Source of the DNA: Pseudomonas sp. Leaf48
GTDB taxonomy: Bacteria; Pseudomonadota; Gammaproteobacteria; Pseudomonadales; Pseudomonadaceae
Assembly: GCF_001421885.1 (NCBI RefSeq)
Contig: NZ_LMLH01000001.1
Location: 1,151 to 65,150 of the forward strand
Length of the DNA: 64,000 nt
Direction of reading: 5' to 3'
The notes under the pieces: model-generated
Database searches by the model: none
The model's input: only the letters and a program-made list of their open reading frames with translations
Told to the model about the DNA's origin: nothing
Position numbers and translations under genes: made by a program
In this document: positions 1 to 7,808 of the stretch, in pieces
Layout: each line of letters opens with the position of its first letter
Numbering within the stretch: the stretch's first letter is position 1

Positions 1-28
1 CGATGCATTCCTTATCGGCGCATTAGGT

Positions 29-105
29 GAAGGGGTGGGACGATGTCTCCCACGGTCTGTACTGGTCAGAGTCAGAAGCGAGGCTTTAGTCCCACCCACC
101 CCTTC
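29..105. repeat. Long-loop imperfect inverted repeat downstream of mksB
   Basis: A 13-base arm at 29-41 (GAAGGGGTGGGAC) is complementary, apart from a small insertion, to the arm at 89-105, with a loop of about 47 bases. It lies in the non-coding tail beyond mksB. No gene is visible in bases 1-236; this repeat, a REP hairpin and the mksB terminator are what the stretch holds. Confidence 0.35.
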
Positions 106-120
106 AAGTCTAAACATACA

Positions 121-148
121 AGCGGGCTTGCCCGCGAAGAGGCCATCA
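121..148. repeat. Single REP element
   Basis: The hairpin GCGGGC-TT-GCCCGC (122-135) followed by GAAGAGGCC matches the core of the REP family found at many other intergenic sites in this window, such as 16867-16955 and 35671-35777. Confidence 0.7.
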
Positions 149-183
149 AACTCACTGAAAGCCCCAAGCATGTGCCCAAAATG

Positions 184-219
184 AAAAAGGCCGCGATCCA
201 TTGGAACGCGGCCTTTTTC
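184..219 (-). terminator. Intrinsic terminator of the mks operon
   Basis: A GC-rich stem (GGCCGCG / CGCGGCC) has an A-run on its left and a T-run on its right, so it can work in both directions. It lies 18 bases beyond the mksB stop and closes the operon before any mksG gene could follow. Confidence 0.85.
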
Positions 220-236
220 GTATCTAACGGTTCAAC

Positions 237-3077
237 TCAAACCGCATCCAGCTCCGGCTCATCCGCCTGTTCGTTAACAGTCGCCTTCACCTGATCATGC
301 CGACGAATGTACTTCCAGTCCGCCTCGTCGATGTAGATGCCGGCCGGTCCGCTGCCGCCTTCCAGATCGATGGCGACACTGGCGCAGACCTGCGGCTTCA
401 CACTGGCCAGGATCGGCACGAAGCCCAGTTGCAAGCTGGTTTCCAGCAACGCCGCCTGGTTTTTCTCATCGATGTCCGCAGCTTCGTCGAGGTAGTAGGG
501 CAGACGTACGCGACCGGCCTGGTCACGGTCCATCAAGTGCAGCAACAAGTACATGTTGGTCAGCGCCTTGATGGTCATGGTGGTGCCGTTGGAGGCAGCG
601 CCGTCGATGTCGGTATGAATCACCGGCTGACCGTTGACCTTGGTGATCTCGAACGCCAGCTCGAACAGATCCTTGAGACCGAGCTGGTTGTGGTTGGCCG
701 CCACCAGTCGCGCCAGGTACTCCTTGGCCTCTTCGTTCTTGTTGTCCTGCTCGGCGCTCTGGCTCAGGTCGAAGACGGACAGGGTTTCGCCTTCTTCATA
801 CTGGCCCGCGCTGTGGATGATCTGGTCGATGTGCTTGAGCGCTTCCTTGTTCGGCGCAAGGACGATGCGGAAGCTCTGCAGGTTGGACACCTGCCGCTTG
901 TTGATCTCGCGGTTGAACAGCGCCAGCTGGTGTTCAAGGCTGTCGTAGTCGCTGCGAATGTTGCGCAGGGTCCGGGCGATGTCGGTCACCGCCGCACGAC
1001 GGGCCTTGCCCAGGGTCAGGGCTTCATCAGTACGGTGCGCATAAGCGTTGATCAGCAGTGACAGACGGCGCTCCATGTCGTCTTCGCTGTCGAACTTGGC
1101 CACGCCCTTGAGGCGTACCTGTGCGTACAGGGCTTCGATCTGCCCGTCGGCGCGCAGCAGGCCTTGCCAGCTGTCCTGATAGTCGTTGAGCAGTGGCAGC
1201 AGGTTGTCCATGGAGTCGTCGACCGGGTCCATGAACGGCGTACCGAACGGCAGATCCGCCGGCAGCAGCTGACGACGGCGCAGAGCGTCATCGAGGGTGC
1301 GTTGCTTGGCTTCCATGTCGCCGATCTGCCGCCCGACCAGTTGCAGCTTGGCCGACAATTGCTGGACGCGTTCGGTGAAGGCGTCGCTGGAACGCTTCAA
1401 TTCGTCCTGGGCCGCCTCCATCTGCGCCAGCTGTTCCAGCTTGTCGCCTTCTTCGGCGCTCAGGGTTTGGGCGCGGCGGAAATCTTCCAGGGCTTTCTGC
1501 GCGTCCAGCACCTGCTGGTACAGCGCTTCGGTCTGGGTTTTGCTCGCGGCGCGGTCGGCGGCCACGGCCTGTTGGGTCTTGAGTTGCTTGAGTTCTTTGT
1601 CCAGACGCTCTTTCTGATCGCGCAACGCTGCGCGGTCAGCCAACGCCTGCAGCGCTGGCGGCTCGATGTGCGAGATGTCGATGGACAGGCCCGGCACTTC
1701 GAAGCGTTCGCCTTTGAAGCCGTCGAGGATCAATTCCATGGATTTGACCCACTGACCGTCCTCGTCCAGCGTGATGCCGTGTTCGCCCAGCGGCAGGCTG
1801 AACAGTGCGCTGTTGAACAGGCGCATCAGGCGTTCGACATCTTGCTGCGAGAACTCTTCGCGCAGTCGGGCGTAGCTATTGTTGTCGGCGTGATCGAGTT
1901 GTTGCTTCACCGATTTCAGGCGTTTTTCCAGATCGCGCAAACGCTCTTCGAGGTCTTCGGCAGAGAACTGCCGCGACTGGGCCAACGCACCGGCCAGTTC
2001 GTCGTGGGCGTCCTTGGCTGCCAGCAGCTGCTGCTCCAGCACCTTGACGTCATCGACCAATGCGAAGCGATGCTTGAGCACTGACAGTTCGCCAAGCCAG
2101 CGCTGGATGCCGGTGATTTCCCGTTCCAGACGCATCAACTCTTGGGTGCCACCGCGCTGATCGTTTTGCAGGGCGTCCTGCTCGTTGCGGTAGTGCTCGG
2201 CCTGAATGGTCAGCTCTTCCTTGCGCGCGCTGGCGTAATCCGACCAGGTACCCAGCAGGGAGTCGAGCAGTGGCGAGATCCGGTGCAGTTTGCCGCGCAG
2301 GATGTCGCGCTGCTTCACGCCATTGGCCAAGGCTTCGACCAACGGGCCGGCGGCGACCAGCGAGTTGTAGTCCTGCTCCATGCGGCGCACGTCGCGGAAG
2401 GCCTCTTCACAGGCGGCGATGTAATCGACGCTGCCGGAACGCAGGCTGTGCTCGAAGGCATCGAGGAACAGCTGCTTGAGCTTGGCCGCAGTGATCTCGC
2501 GCATGTGCAGCAGGTTGATGAACAGCGCACGGAAGGTCTTCAGGCTTTGCTCGCTGGTGGAGCGCAGCGGGATCAGCGTCAGGTCCAGCGGGATCGAAGT
2601 GTGACCGCCAACCAGCAGGCGGCGCAGTTCATCCGGTTTGAGCTCATAGGCTTTGAGGCCTTCGCGCTCAAGGTTGGTGAACAGTTCCTTCTGGCGCAGG
2701 CAGGTATCGTTTTTCTGGTAATGGGCCAGGTCCAGCTTGCCAGCATAGGCAAAGAACTGGTGACCGAAGCCGCCACCCGGGCCGCGACCGACCACACCTA
2801 TCACGTGCGGGCCGTGGGGCAGGTTCACTTCGACCAGGATGTAGCTGGTATCCGATGCGAAATAGAAGCGCCGGGATTGTTCCAGGCTGTATTTGCCGAA
2901 ACTCATGTCCGACATGCGCGCCAGGATCGGGAACTGCAGGGCGTTGATCGAAGCGGATTTACCGAGGTTGTTCGCGCCGTAGACTGACAGCGGCTCTTCC
3001 AGCGGAAACAGGCCAAGGCTGTAGCCGGCGGTGTTCAGAAGAGCAAAGCGGCGGATGCCGTAACGTTCATTGCTCAT
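237..3077 (-). CDS. mksB: MksB, SMC-like ATPase of the MksBEF condensin
   Basis: This 946-residue SMC/MukB-like ATPase is the motor subunit of the alternative condensin MksBEF, which compacts and segregates chromosomes and in some bacteria restricts plasmids. The N-terminus has a Walker A loop (GANNLGKSAS, near residue 35). The middle is long coiled coil rich in Glu, Lys, Leu and Gln, interrupted by a hinge-like region. A Walker B motif (YYLDEAADID) lies near residue 860. The start overlaps the mksE stop by four bases (ATGA), so the two are translationally coupled. It is the last gene of mksF-mksE-mksB. Family and partners are clear; the biological role in this strain is inferred. Confidence 0.93.
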   Translation of the reverse strand: MSNERYGIRRFALLNTAGYSLGLFPLEEPLSVYGANNLGKSASINALQFPILARMSDMSFGKYSLEQSRRFYFASDTSYILVEVNLPHGPHVIGVVGRGPGGGFGHQFFAYAGKLDLAHYQKNDTCLRQKELFTNLEREGLKAYELKPDELRRLLVGGHTSIPLDLTLIPLRSTSEQSLKTFRALFINLLHMREITAAKLKQLFLDAFEHSLRSGSVDYIAACEEAFRDVRRMEQDYNSLVAAGPLVEALANGVKQRDILRGKLHRISPLLDSLLGTWSDYASARKEELTIQAEHYRNEQDALQNDQRGGTQELMRLEREITGIQRWLGELSVLKHRFALVDDVKVLEQQLLAAKDAHDELAGALAQSRQFSAEDLEERLRDLEKRLKSVKQQLDHADNNSYARLREEFSQQDVERLMRLFNSALFSLPLGEHGITLDEDGQWVKSMELILDGFKGERFEVPGLSIDISHIEPPALQALADRAALRDQKERLDKELKQLKTQQAVAADRAASKTQTEALYQQVLDAQKALEDFRRAQTLSAEEGDKLEQLAQMEAAQDELKRSSDAFTERVQQLSAKLQLVGRQIGDMEAKQRTLDDALRRRQLLPADLPFGTPFMDPVDDSMDNLLPLLNDYQDSWQGLLRADGQIEALYAQVRLKGVAKFDSEDDMERRLSLLINAYAHRTDEALTLGKARRAAVTDIARTLRNIRSDYDSLEHQLALFNREINKRQVSNLQSFRIVLAPNKEALKHIDQIIHSAGQYEEGETLSVFDLSQSAEQDNKNEEAKEYLARLVAANHNQLGLKDLFELAFEITKVNGQPVIHTDIDGAASNGTTMTIKALTNMYLLLHLMDRDQAGRVRLPYYLDEAADIDEKNQAALLETSLQLGFVPILASVKPQVCASVAIDLEGGSGPAGIYIDEADWKYIRRHDQVKATVNEQADEPELDAV

Positions 3078-3775
3078 GCGTCGAGCTCCTGTTCTTCGGC
3101 GATGGCACGGGCCAAAGCGTCTTCTTCGCTTTCACCCTCGAATTCACTGAGGTCCAGCGGGTCGTCGGTCTGCAGCAGTTTTTCGTCGCTGTCTTCGTCG
3201 ATCAGCACAGGCACCGGCAATGGCAGCACGCTATGCAGGCTGGCCGCCAGGTCACGGTCCTGCTGTACCGACAGGCAGACATCGAGGAAGCGGTGCATCG
3301 GCGGCAGGAAACGGTACACGCCATTTTCTTCGCCGGCGAAACCGAGCTGGGTCATGCGGCGCATGATTTTTTCTTCGAGTTCTTCCTGGGTCTGCACTTC
3401 GGCCTGGATGAACAGGTCGCGGTACTTTTCCAGCAGCGACGGCAACTCATCGCGACCGAGGCTGCCGCCGTCGAGCACCGCGATCGGGTCGCGGCCCTGA
3501 TCGGCCAGGTGCTCGACGAGGATGAAGGTGAACAGCGCCAGACGCTGGGCAGTCTTGTTCACCGCCGCGGCGGCGAGGTCCGGCACGAAGTAGTAGAAGC
3601 CACGGGTGTCGCAGACCAGTTCGAAGCCCAGGGCCTTGAACAGCGTGCGGTACTGGTCCTGGAAATTCGACAACTGTGCGTACAGCTCCGGGTCGCGGCG
3701 GCTGACGTGGTAACCCTTGAACAGCTCGCGAAAGATCGGTGCCAGCTGGGACAGTTCGGAAAGATCAAGATGCAT
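3074..3775 (-). CDS. mksE: MksE, KITE-type condensin subunit
   Basis: This 233-residue protein has the size and position of MksE, the winged-helix (KITE) subunit that binds the MksF kleisin and the MksB heads. Its N-terminal half is a compact helical domain, and the C-terminal tail is strongly acidic (many Asp and Glu in the last 50 residues), as in MukE-like proteins. It overlaps mksF upstream by 11 bases and mksB downstream by 4, the tight packing expected for subunits made in fixed ratio. It was assigned mainly from context plus general resemblance, since this family diverges quickly. Confidence 0.9.
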   Translation of the reverse strand: MHLDLSELSQLAPIFRELFKGYHVSRRDPELYAQLSNFQDQYRTLFKALGFELVCDTRGFYYFVPDLAAAAVNKTAQRLALFTFILVEHLADQGRDPIAVLDGGSLGRDELPSLLEKYRDLFIQAEVQTQEELEEKIMRRMTQLGFAGEENGVYRFLPPMHRFLDVCLSVQQDRDLAASLHSVLPLPVPVLIDEDSDEKLLQTDDPLDLSEFEGESEEDALARAIAEEQELDA

Positions 3776-5042
3776 TGGGGGTGCTCGCAGAATTCTCGAT
3801 GGCGTCGTCGCCGACCGAGAGCAGGGCGAAGGAGCGCAGGCTGACCTGGTGCTCGTGTGTGTGGTACTCGCGACGTTCCAGACGCTCGCGCCGGAAGCGT
3901 TTTTCCCGGGACAGGCGCGAGAACCAGTACAGCAATTCGTCGGTGGCGCCGTCCGGTTCCTGCTCCAGCAGCCAGGTCATCAGGTCCGGCATCGGCAGGG
4001 CGTCCTCGCAGCGCTCGAGCATTTCCCGAACGGTACGAGGCGCGCGCGGGGCTTCACCTTTCTGGGTCTTGTGAGCCTTGGGGAAACGCGCCGGTTTCGG
4101 TTCGAAATGGGCCAGGGCATAAACGTAGGCTTCGACCTGGCTGGCACTGCCGAGGAAGGTACTTTGCGGGCGGGTGAACATCGGCATCGCGGCTTGCGGC
4201 ACAGCATCGATGCCTTTACGGCGAATGGCCGACAAGGCCAGTGCTGCGCCACGGGTCACGGCGTTGTGGCGTCGCGCTTCTTCACGCAGCGGCAGCAGCA
4301 GCTCGCGGGCGTGACGCAGGGTCAACTGGGCGCTGGTCTGCATTTCGAGGATGCGCGCGTGGGTGCGCAGCAGCATGTCATCATCGACCAGATGGCCCAG
4401 GCGTTGCTGCTCGCTGAGCATCTTCAGCAGCACGGTTTCGACCTTGCGCACGCCTTGTTCGAAGGCGCCATCGGCGTTCACCAGATCAATCATAGGCTCG
4501 ACGTATTCGTCCCAGGTCGCCAGCACTTCAGCATAACGCTGACGCAGCGGGATCTGCCGGTCGCTGGTTTTCGCCCGTTCGGCGACGGCTACCAAGGCCT
4601 GTTCGTCGTTGTCGAGCTTCTTCAAAACGTCGCGAACGCGCATGTCGAGCAGGCGCAACTGGCGCGCCAGGTCGTTGCCATCGCGGATGTCGAAAGCGTC
4701 CTGGATGTAACCGGCCAGGCGTTCGAGGTGGCGCAGGTAAGCTTCAATCTCCAGGCACAGACCCAGACGGTGCTCACGGCGCAGGTAGGCGAGGAAGTCG
4801 TGGATCTGCGCATTGAGTTCGAAGCGGTTCGGGCTTTTCGCCACCGGAACCAGGATATCGAGGCGGATCCACACGTCCAGCAGGCTGGTGATGTCCTGCG
4901 GCGTACTGTCGAGTTGCTGGGCGGCCAGTTGCGTGCGCAGTTCGTTCAGGCTCAGTGTGCCTTGGTCGAAGTGCTCGCACAGTGGCTCCAGAAGTGCCCA
5001 GTGTTCAGCGAGGGCGCGCAAGACGCGCTTGGGTTCGATCAT
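3765..5042 (-). CDS. mksF: MksF, kleisin subunit of MksBEF
   Basis: This is the first gene of the condensin operon and encodes the kleisin-like subunit that bridges the two MksB heads. The chosen start is the ATG at 5042 (MIEPKRVLRALAEHW, 425 residues). An in-frame GTG at 5108 would add 22 residues, but that stretch contains a TACAAT box that looks like the promoter -10 element, so the shorter form is preferred. The protein is helical with no enzyme motif and has a basic, Ala-rich C-terminal region. The divergent gene starting near 5237 leaves about 195 bases for two back-to-back promoters. Confidence 0.88.
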   Translation of the reverse strand: MIEPKRVLRALAEHWALLEPLCEHFDQGTLSLNELRTQLAAQQLDSTPQDITSLLDVWIRLDILVPVAKSPNRFELNAQIHDFLAYLRREHRLGLCLEIEAYLRHLERLAGYIQDAFDIRDGNDLARQLRLLDMRVRDVLKKLDNDEQALVAVAERAKTSDRQIPLRQRYAEVLATWDEYVEPMIDLVNADGAFEQGVRKVETVLLKMLSEQQRLGHLVDDDMLLRTHARILEMQTSAQLTLRHARELLLPLREEARRHNAVTRGAALALSAIRRKGIDAVPQAAMPMFTRPQSTFLGSASQVEAYVYALAHFEPKPARFPKAHKTQKGEAPRAPRTVREMLERCEDALPMPDLMTWLLEQEPDGATDELLYWFSRLSREKRFRRERLERREYHTHEHQVSLRSFALLSVGDDAIENSASTPNAS

Positions 5043-5236
5043 CGGAATGGCCGGCTGCTTGGCGATTAAAAGCGGCGATTGTACTGCATCGGGAGCAATG
5101 CGATTCACTCTCGGGACAGGCTGTCGCCATTTTTCATAAGTGGACTATCGGTGAAGCCAATCGATCAACTGCGGGCGATCTTCAGCGAAGGGCGGTAGAA
5201 TCGGCGCACTATCAGTTATCCACAAGTGGCCGACCT

Positions 5237-6028
5237 TTGCTTATCGAGTCCCGTCGTCGCGCTTATCTGGCCGCCATGCAGGTGGTCAATTGGCTTCCGC
5301 GCACCGAATTGCCCTTTGCTGCGCCGTCGCGGCCCGAGCTGCTTGAGATACCAGAGCCGCTGGTCGTCGTGCCGCTGACTCCTGCAGCGACGCCTGTGCC
5401 TGTGGCCAAAACAGCCGCCGAGCCGACTGCCGCGCCAGTTGAGCGGGCGAAGATCGAAGTGCCTCGTCCTTCACTGGCCAGCACGCGCACGGGCGCCAAG
5501 CCTGAAGAAGAGCTGGCCCCGGTCGTGGTCAAGGCGCCGGTGGTGCCGCCTCCCCGTTTTGCCCTGCAATTGCTGCGGGCCGGCCGCTGCCTGCTGCTGG
5601 TGGAGTTACCCACAGGCGAATCCTTCCAGACCCGCGATCCGGCTTACCTGCTGCTCAAAGACATGCTGCGCGCAGCCGGCCTGCCGGACAGCCCGCAAAT
5701 CGTTGGCGAGCCGGTGCGCTGGCCCCTGCTGGCCCGGGGCTCGATGGATCAAGGGCCGGAAGCGGCCCGTGATTTTGTGCAAGGCTTCCTTAGCGTGCGA
5801 ATGGAAGAGTCACCCTGTGTCTGTCTGTGGTTGATCGGCCTGCCCGCGGTACGGTTTGCCGGTGAGGCGGATGCCGAGGCGTTCAACCGCGAGTTGCAAA
5901 TCGAAGGGCTGGGCTCGGCGTGGGCGTTGCCTGGCCTGGAATCATTAATGGAAGAGCCACAGCGTAAGGCTGATGTCTGGCAAGCCATGCGTCGGCTGAT
6001 GGCGCGCTGGAAAGAATCGAATGAGTGA
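5237..6028 (+). CDS. holD: Probable cryptic psi subunit of DNA polymerase III (HolD-like)
   Basis: The reading frame gives about 263 residues from a TTG at 5237; an ATG at 5276 is the other reasonable start. The first 100 residues are Pro/Ala/Val-rich and look disordered, followed by a compact domain (PRFALQLLRAGRCLLLVELP onward). It overlaps rimI by eight bases. In E. coli holD (psi) precedes rimI, and a divergent psi has been characterised biochemically from the equivalent P. aeruginosa locus. Psi links the clamp loader to single-strand binding protein. Such proteins are sometimes mislabelled TonB-like because of the Pro-rich segment; no TonB box or N-terminal membrane anchor is seen. The functional call is context plus established literature; sequence similarity alone would not show it. 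Confidence 0.65.
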   Translation: MLIESRRRAYLAAMQVVNWLPRTELPFAAPSRPELLEIPEPLVVVPLTPAATPVPVAKTAAEPTAAPVERAKIEVPRPSLASTRTGAKPEEELAPVVVKAPVVPPPRFALQLLRAGRCLLLVELPTGESFQTRDPAYLLLKDMLRAAGLPDSPQIVGEPVRWPLLARGSMDQGPEAARDFVQGFLSVRMEESPCVCLWLIGLPAVRFAGEADAEAFNRELQIEGLGSAWALPGLESLMEEPQRKADVWQAMRRLMARWKESNE

Positions 6029-6473
6029 CGCTGTATCGTTCCGCCCGATGACCGAGGCGGACCTGGAGCCCGTGCTGAAAATCGAGTACGCGGCGTATAG
6101 CCATCCCTGGACCCGCGGGATATTCCTCGACGGCCTGGGCAAGTATCAGATCTGGCTGATGTTCGAAGGCCAGCAGCAGGTGGGGCACGGGGTGGTGCAG
6201 ATCATCCTCGATGAGGCACATCTGCTGAACATTACCGTCAAGCCGGAAAACCAGGGACGTGGCCTGGGGCTGACCTTGCTTGAACATCTGATGGCGATTG
6301 CCTACAAGGCCGATGCGCGGGAGTGCTTTCTGGAAGTGCGTGACAGCAATACCGCGGCGTTCAAACTGTATGAGCGATATGGTTTCAATGAGATCGGTCG
6401 GCGCCGTGATTACTATCCGGCGGTGGGTGGGCGCGAAGATGCGGTGGTGATGGCCTGTACCTTGGTGGATTGA
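6021..6473 (+). CDS. rimI: RimI, N-alpha-acetyltransferase of ribosomal protein S18
   Basis: This 150-residue GNAT acetyltransferase matches RimI in length. Strand 4 and the acetyl-CoA P-loop are visible as ITVKPENQGRGLGLTLLEHL (Q/R-x-x-G-x-G/A motif), followed by the RimI-typical ECFLEVRDSNTAAFKLYERY segment and the C-terminal GFNEIGRRRDYY. It acetylates the N-terminal alanine of S18 using acetyl-CoA in the cytoplasm. It overlaps the probable psi gene by eight bases, the same pairing as holD-rimI in enterobacteria. A REP hairpin follows directly after the stop. Confidence 0.95.
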   Translation: MSDAVSFRPMTEADLEPVLKIEYAAYSHPWTRGIFLDGLGKYQIWLMFEGQQQVGHGVVQIILDEAHLLNITVKPENQGRGLGLTLLEHLMAIAYKADARECFLEVRDSNTAAFKLYERYGFNEIGRRRDYYPAVGGREDAVVMACTLVD

Positions 6474-6479
6474 ACCAGA

Positions 6480-6506
6480 AAGCATCGCGGGCTCGCCCGC
6501 GATGAC
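6480..6506. repeat. REP hairpin after rimI
   Basis: GCATCGCGGGC-TC-GCCCGCGATGACGCC forms a strong stem between convergent genes. It belongs to the same REP family as elsewhere and may also act as a transcription or decay barrier. Confidence 0.65.
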
Positions 6507-6526
6507 GCCCTCACTGGTGCCAACAA

Positions 6527-6931
6527 TCAACGCTTGCGATCAAGCGGATCCCGCTGCGCCATCTCCGCCTCATCCAGCCCGTTACCTCCGCCGATATCGT
6601 CTTCATCAACCACGCTCAAGTCCCAATCGGCCCGACCATCTTCGCCTGCTTCACGGGCATCTCGCGCCCCGTCTTCGCGGATCAGGGTTTGCGGGCTCAT
6701 GTCGTCATCGGTGGGTTCATGGTCATCGGTCGAGGCACCGGTCATGCCGGCTTCAATAACGCGCTGGCGGGGCATAAGCTGCTCACGCTCGCCCTCTGGC
6801 AATTCATCACCGATCCTGGCGCTGGGTTCTTCTTCGTCAAAATCCAGCTCATGCATCGAACCCATGCGATCTTCGTTGTCATCGATGGGCTCAGGTTGCA
6901 CCGCATCGTATGGACGTCGTGAATCAGTCAT
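6527..6931 (-). CDS. Conserved acidic protein of unknown function
   Basis: This 134-residue protein is very rich in Asp and Glu (for example DFDEEEPSARIGDELPEGE and DLSVVDEDDIGGG) and has no transmembrane segment, cysteine pair or recognisable catalytic motif. Proteins like this occur at the same place in other pseudomonads, where automatic annotation sometimes calls them serine kinase/phosphatase; nothing here supports an enzyme. The composition suggests a largely disordered cytoplasmic protein. It is convergent with rimI and divergent from the carbonic anhydrase gene, so it is probably its own transcription unit. Confidence 0.7.
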   Translation of the reverse strand: MTDSRRPYDAVQPEPIDDNEDRMGSMHELDFDEEEPSARIGDELPEGEREQLMPRQRVIEAGMTGASTDDHEPTDDDMSPQTLIREDGARDAREAGEDGRADWDLSVVDEDDIGGGNGLDEAEMAQRDPLDRKR

Positions 6932-7099
6932 GGCAATTCCTCATATACTGTGGGCCTTACAAGGGTGGACCCACCGTACTCATGAGAATTCCACCGGCGT
7001 GGAGCCGAGATAGAAATCAGGGACATTTTCCACTCACGCACGTGACCCCGACGGACGGTTGTCTGTCAAAGCTGCGCATCATTCACGAGGCTACATCCC

Positions 7100-7744
7100 A
7101 TGAACGAATTACAAGATCTGATTGATAACAACGAGCGCTGGGCTGACGCAATCACTAAGGAAGATCCTGACTTCTTCGCCAAGCTGGCCCGCCAACAGAC
7201 TCCGGAATTCCTGTGGATCGGTTGTTCCGACGCCCGGGTGCCGGCCAACGAGATCGTCGGCATGCTGCCGGGCGATCTGTTCGTACACCGCAATGTGGCC
7301 AACGTGGTGCTGCACACCGACCTCAATTGCCTGTCGGTGATTCAGTACGCGGTTGATGTGCTCAAGGTCAAACACATCCTCGTGACCGGTCACTATGGTT
7401 GCGGCGGCGTGCGTGCTTCGATGCAGGATCGCCAGTTCGGCCTGATCGACGGCTGGCTGCGTTCGATCCGCGATCTCTACTACGAAAAGCGCGAAGAGCT
7501 CGCCAAACTGGCCACCGAAGAGGAGCAGGTCGACCGCCTCTGCGAACTCAACGTGATCCAGCAAGTGGCCAACGTCGCCCATACCAGCATTGTGCAAAAT
7601 GCCTGGCATCGCGGGCAGAGCCTGTCGATCCACGGTTGCATCTACGGCATCAAGGACGGTCGCTGGAAAAGCCTGAACACCACCATCAGCGGCTTCGAGC
7701 AACTGCCGCCGCAGTATCGCCTGCGCCCGGTCGAGGCGCAGTAA
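7100..7744 (+). CDS. can: Beta-class carbonic anhydrase
   Basis: This 214-residue enzyme interconverts CO2 and bicarbonate and supplies bicarbonate to carboxylases. The zinc ligands are in the usual places: Cys and Asp in WIGCSDARVPA and His and Cys in VTGHYGCGGV. The segment FVHRNVANVV is also typical of the class. The length is that of the E. coli Can / P. aeruginosa PsCA group. A perfect-stem terminator lies just past the stop. Convergent with the AtoE-like transporter gene. Confidence 0.96.
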   Translation: MNELQDLIDNNERWADAITKEDPDFFAKLARQQTPEFLWIGCSDARVPANEIVGMLPGDLFVHRNVANVVLHTDLNCLSVIQYAVDVLKVKHILVTGHYGCGGVRASMQDRQFGLIDGWLRSIRDLYYEKREELAKLATEEEQVDRLCELNVIQQVANVAHTSIVQNAWHRGQSLSIHGCIYGIKDGRWKSLNTTISGFEQLPPQYRLRPVEAQ

Positions 7745-7763
7745 GGCTTACAAACTTCTGATC

Positions 7764-7806
7764 AAAGGCTGATTGCACCCGCGCGCAGCAGGTGCAATCA
7801 GCTTTC
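7764..7806. terminator. Bidirectional terminator
   Basis: A perfect 12-bp stem (GCTGATTGCACC / GGTGCAATCAGC) sits between two convergent genes, carbonic anhydrase and the AtoE-like transporter, with A and T bases on either flank. Confidence 0.8.
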
Positions 7807-7808
7807 GC

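Noticed and set aside
43..294. 83-codon plus-strand frame at the window start
   Set aside because: It crosses a REP element, the mks terminator and the end of mksB, and has no protein-like features.
297..2987. Several long open frames antisense to mksB (and similarly opposite ychF, prs, mqo and others)
   Set aside because: They are shadows created by high GC; the real genes on the opposite strand have clear motifs.
4955..5236. Longer N-terminus for the psi-like gene
   Set aside because: It would overlap mksF on the other strand and both promoters, and the added residues are unlike the rest of the protein.
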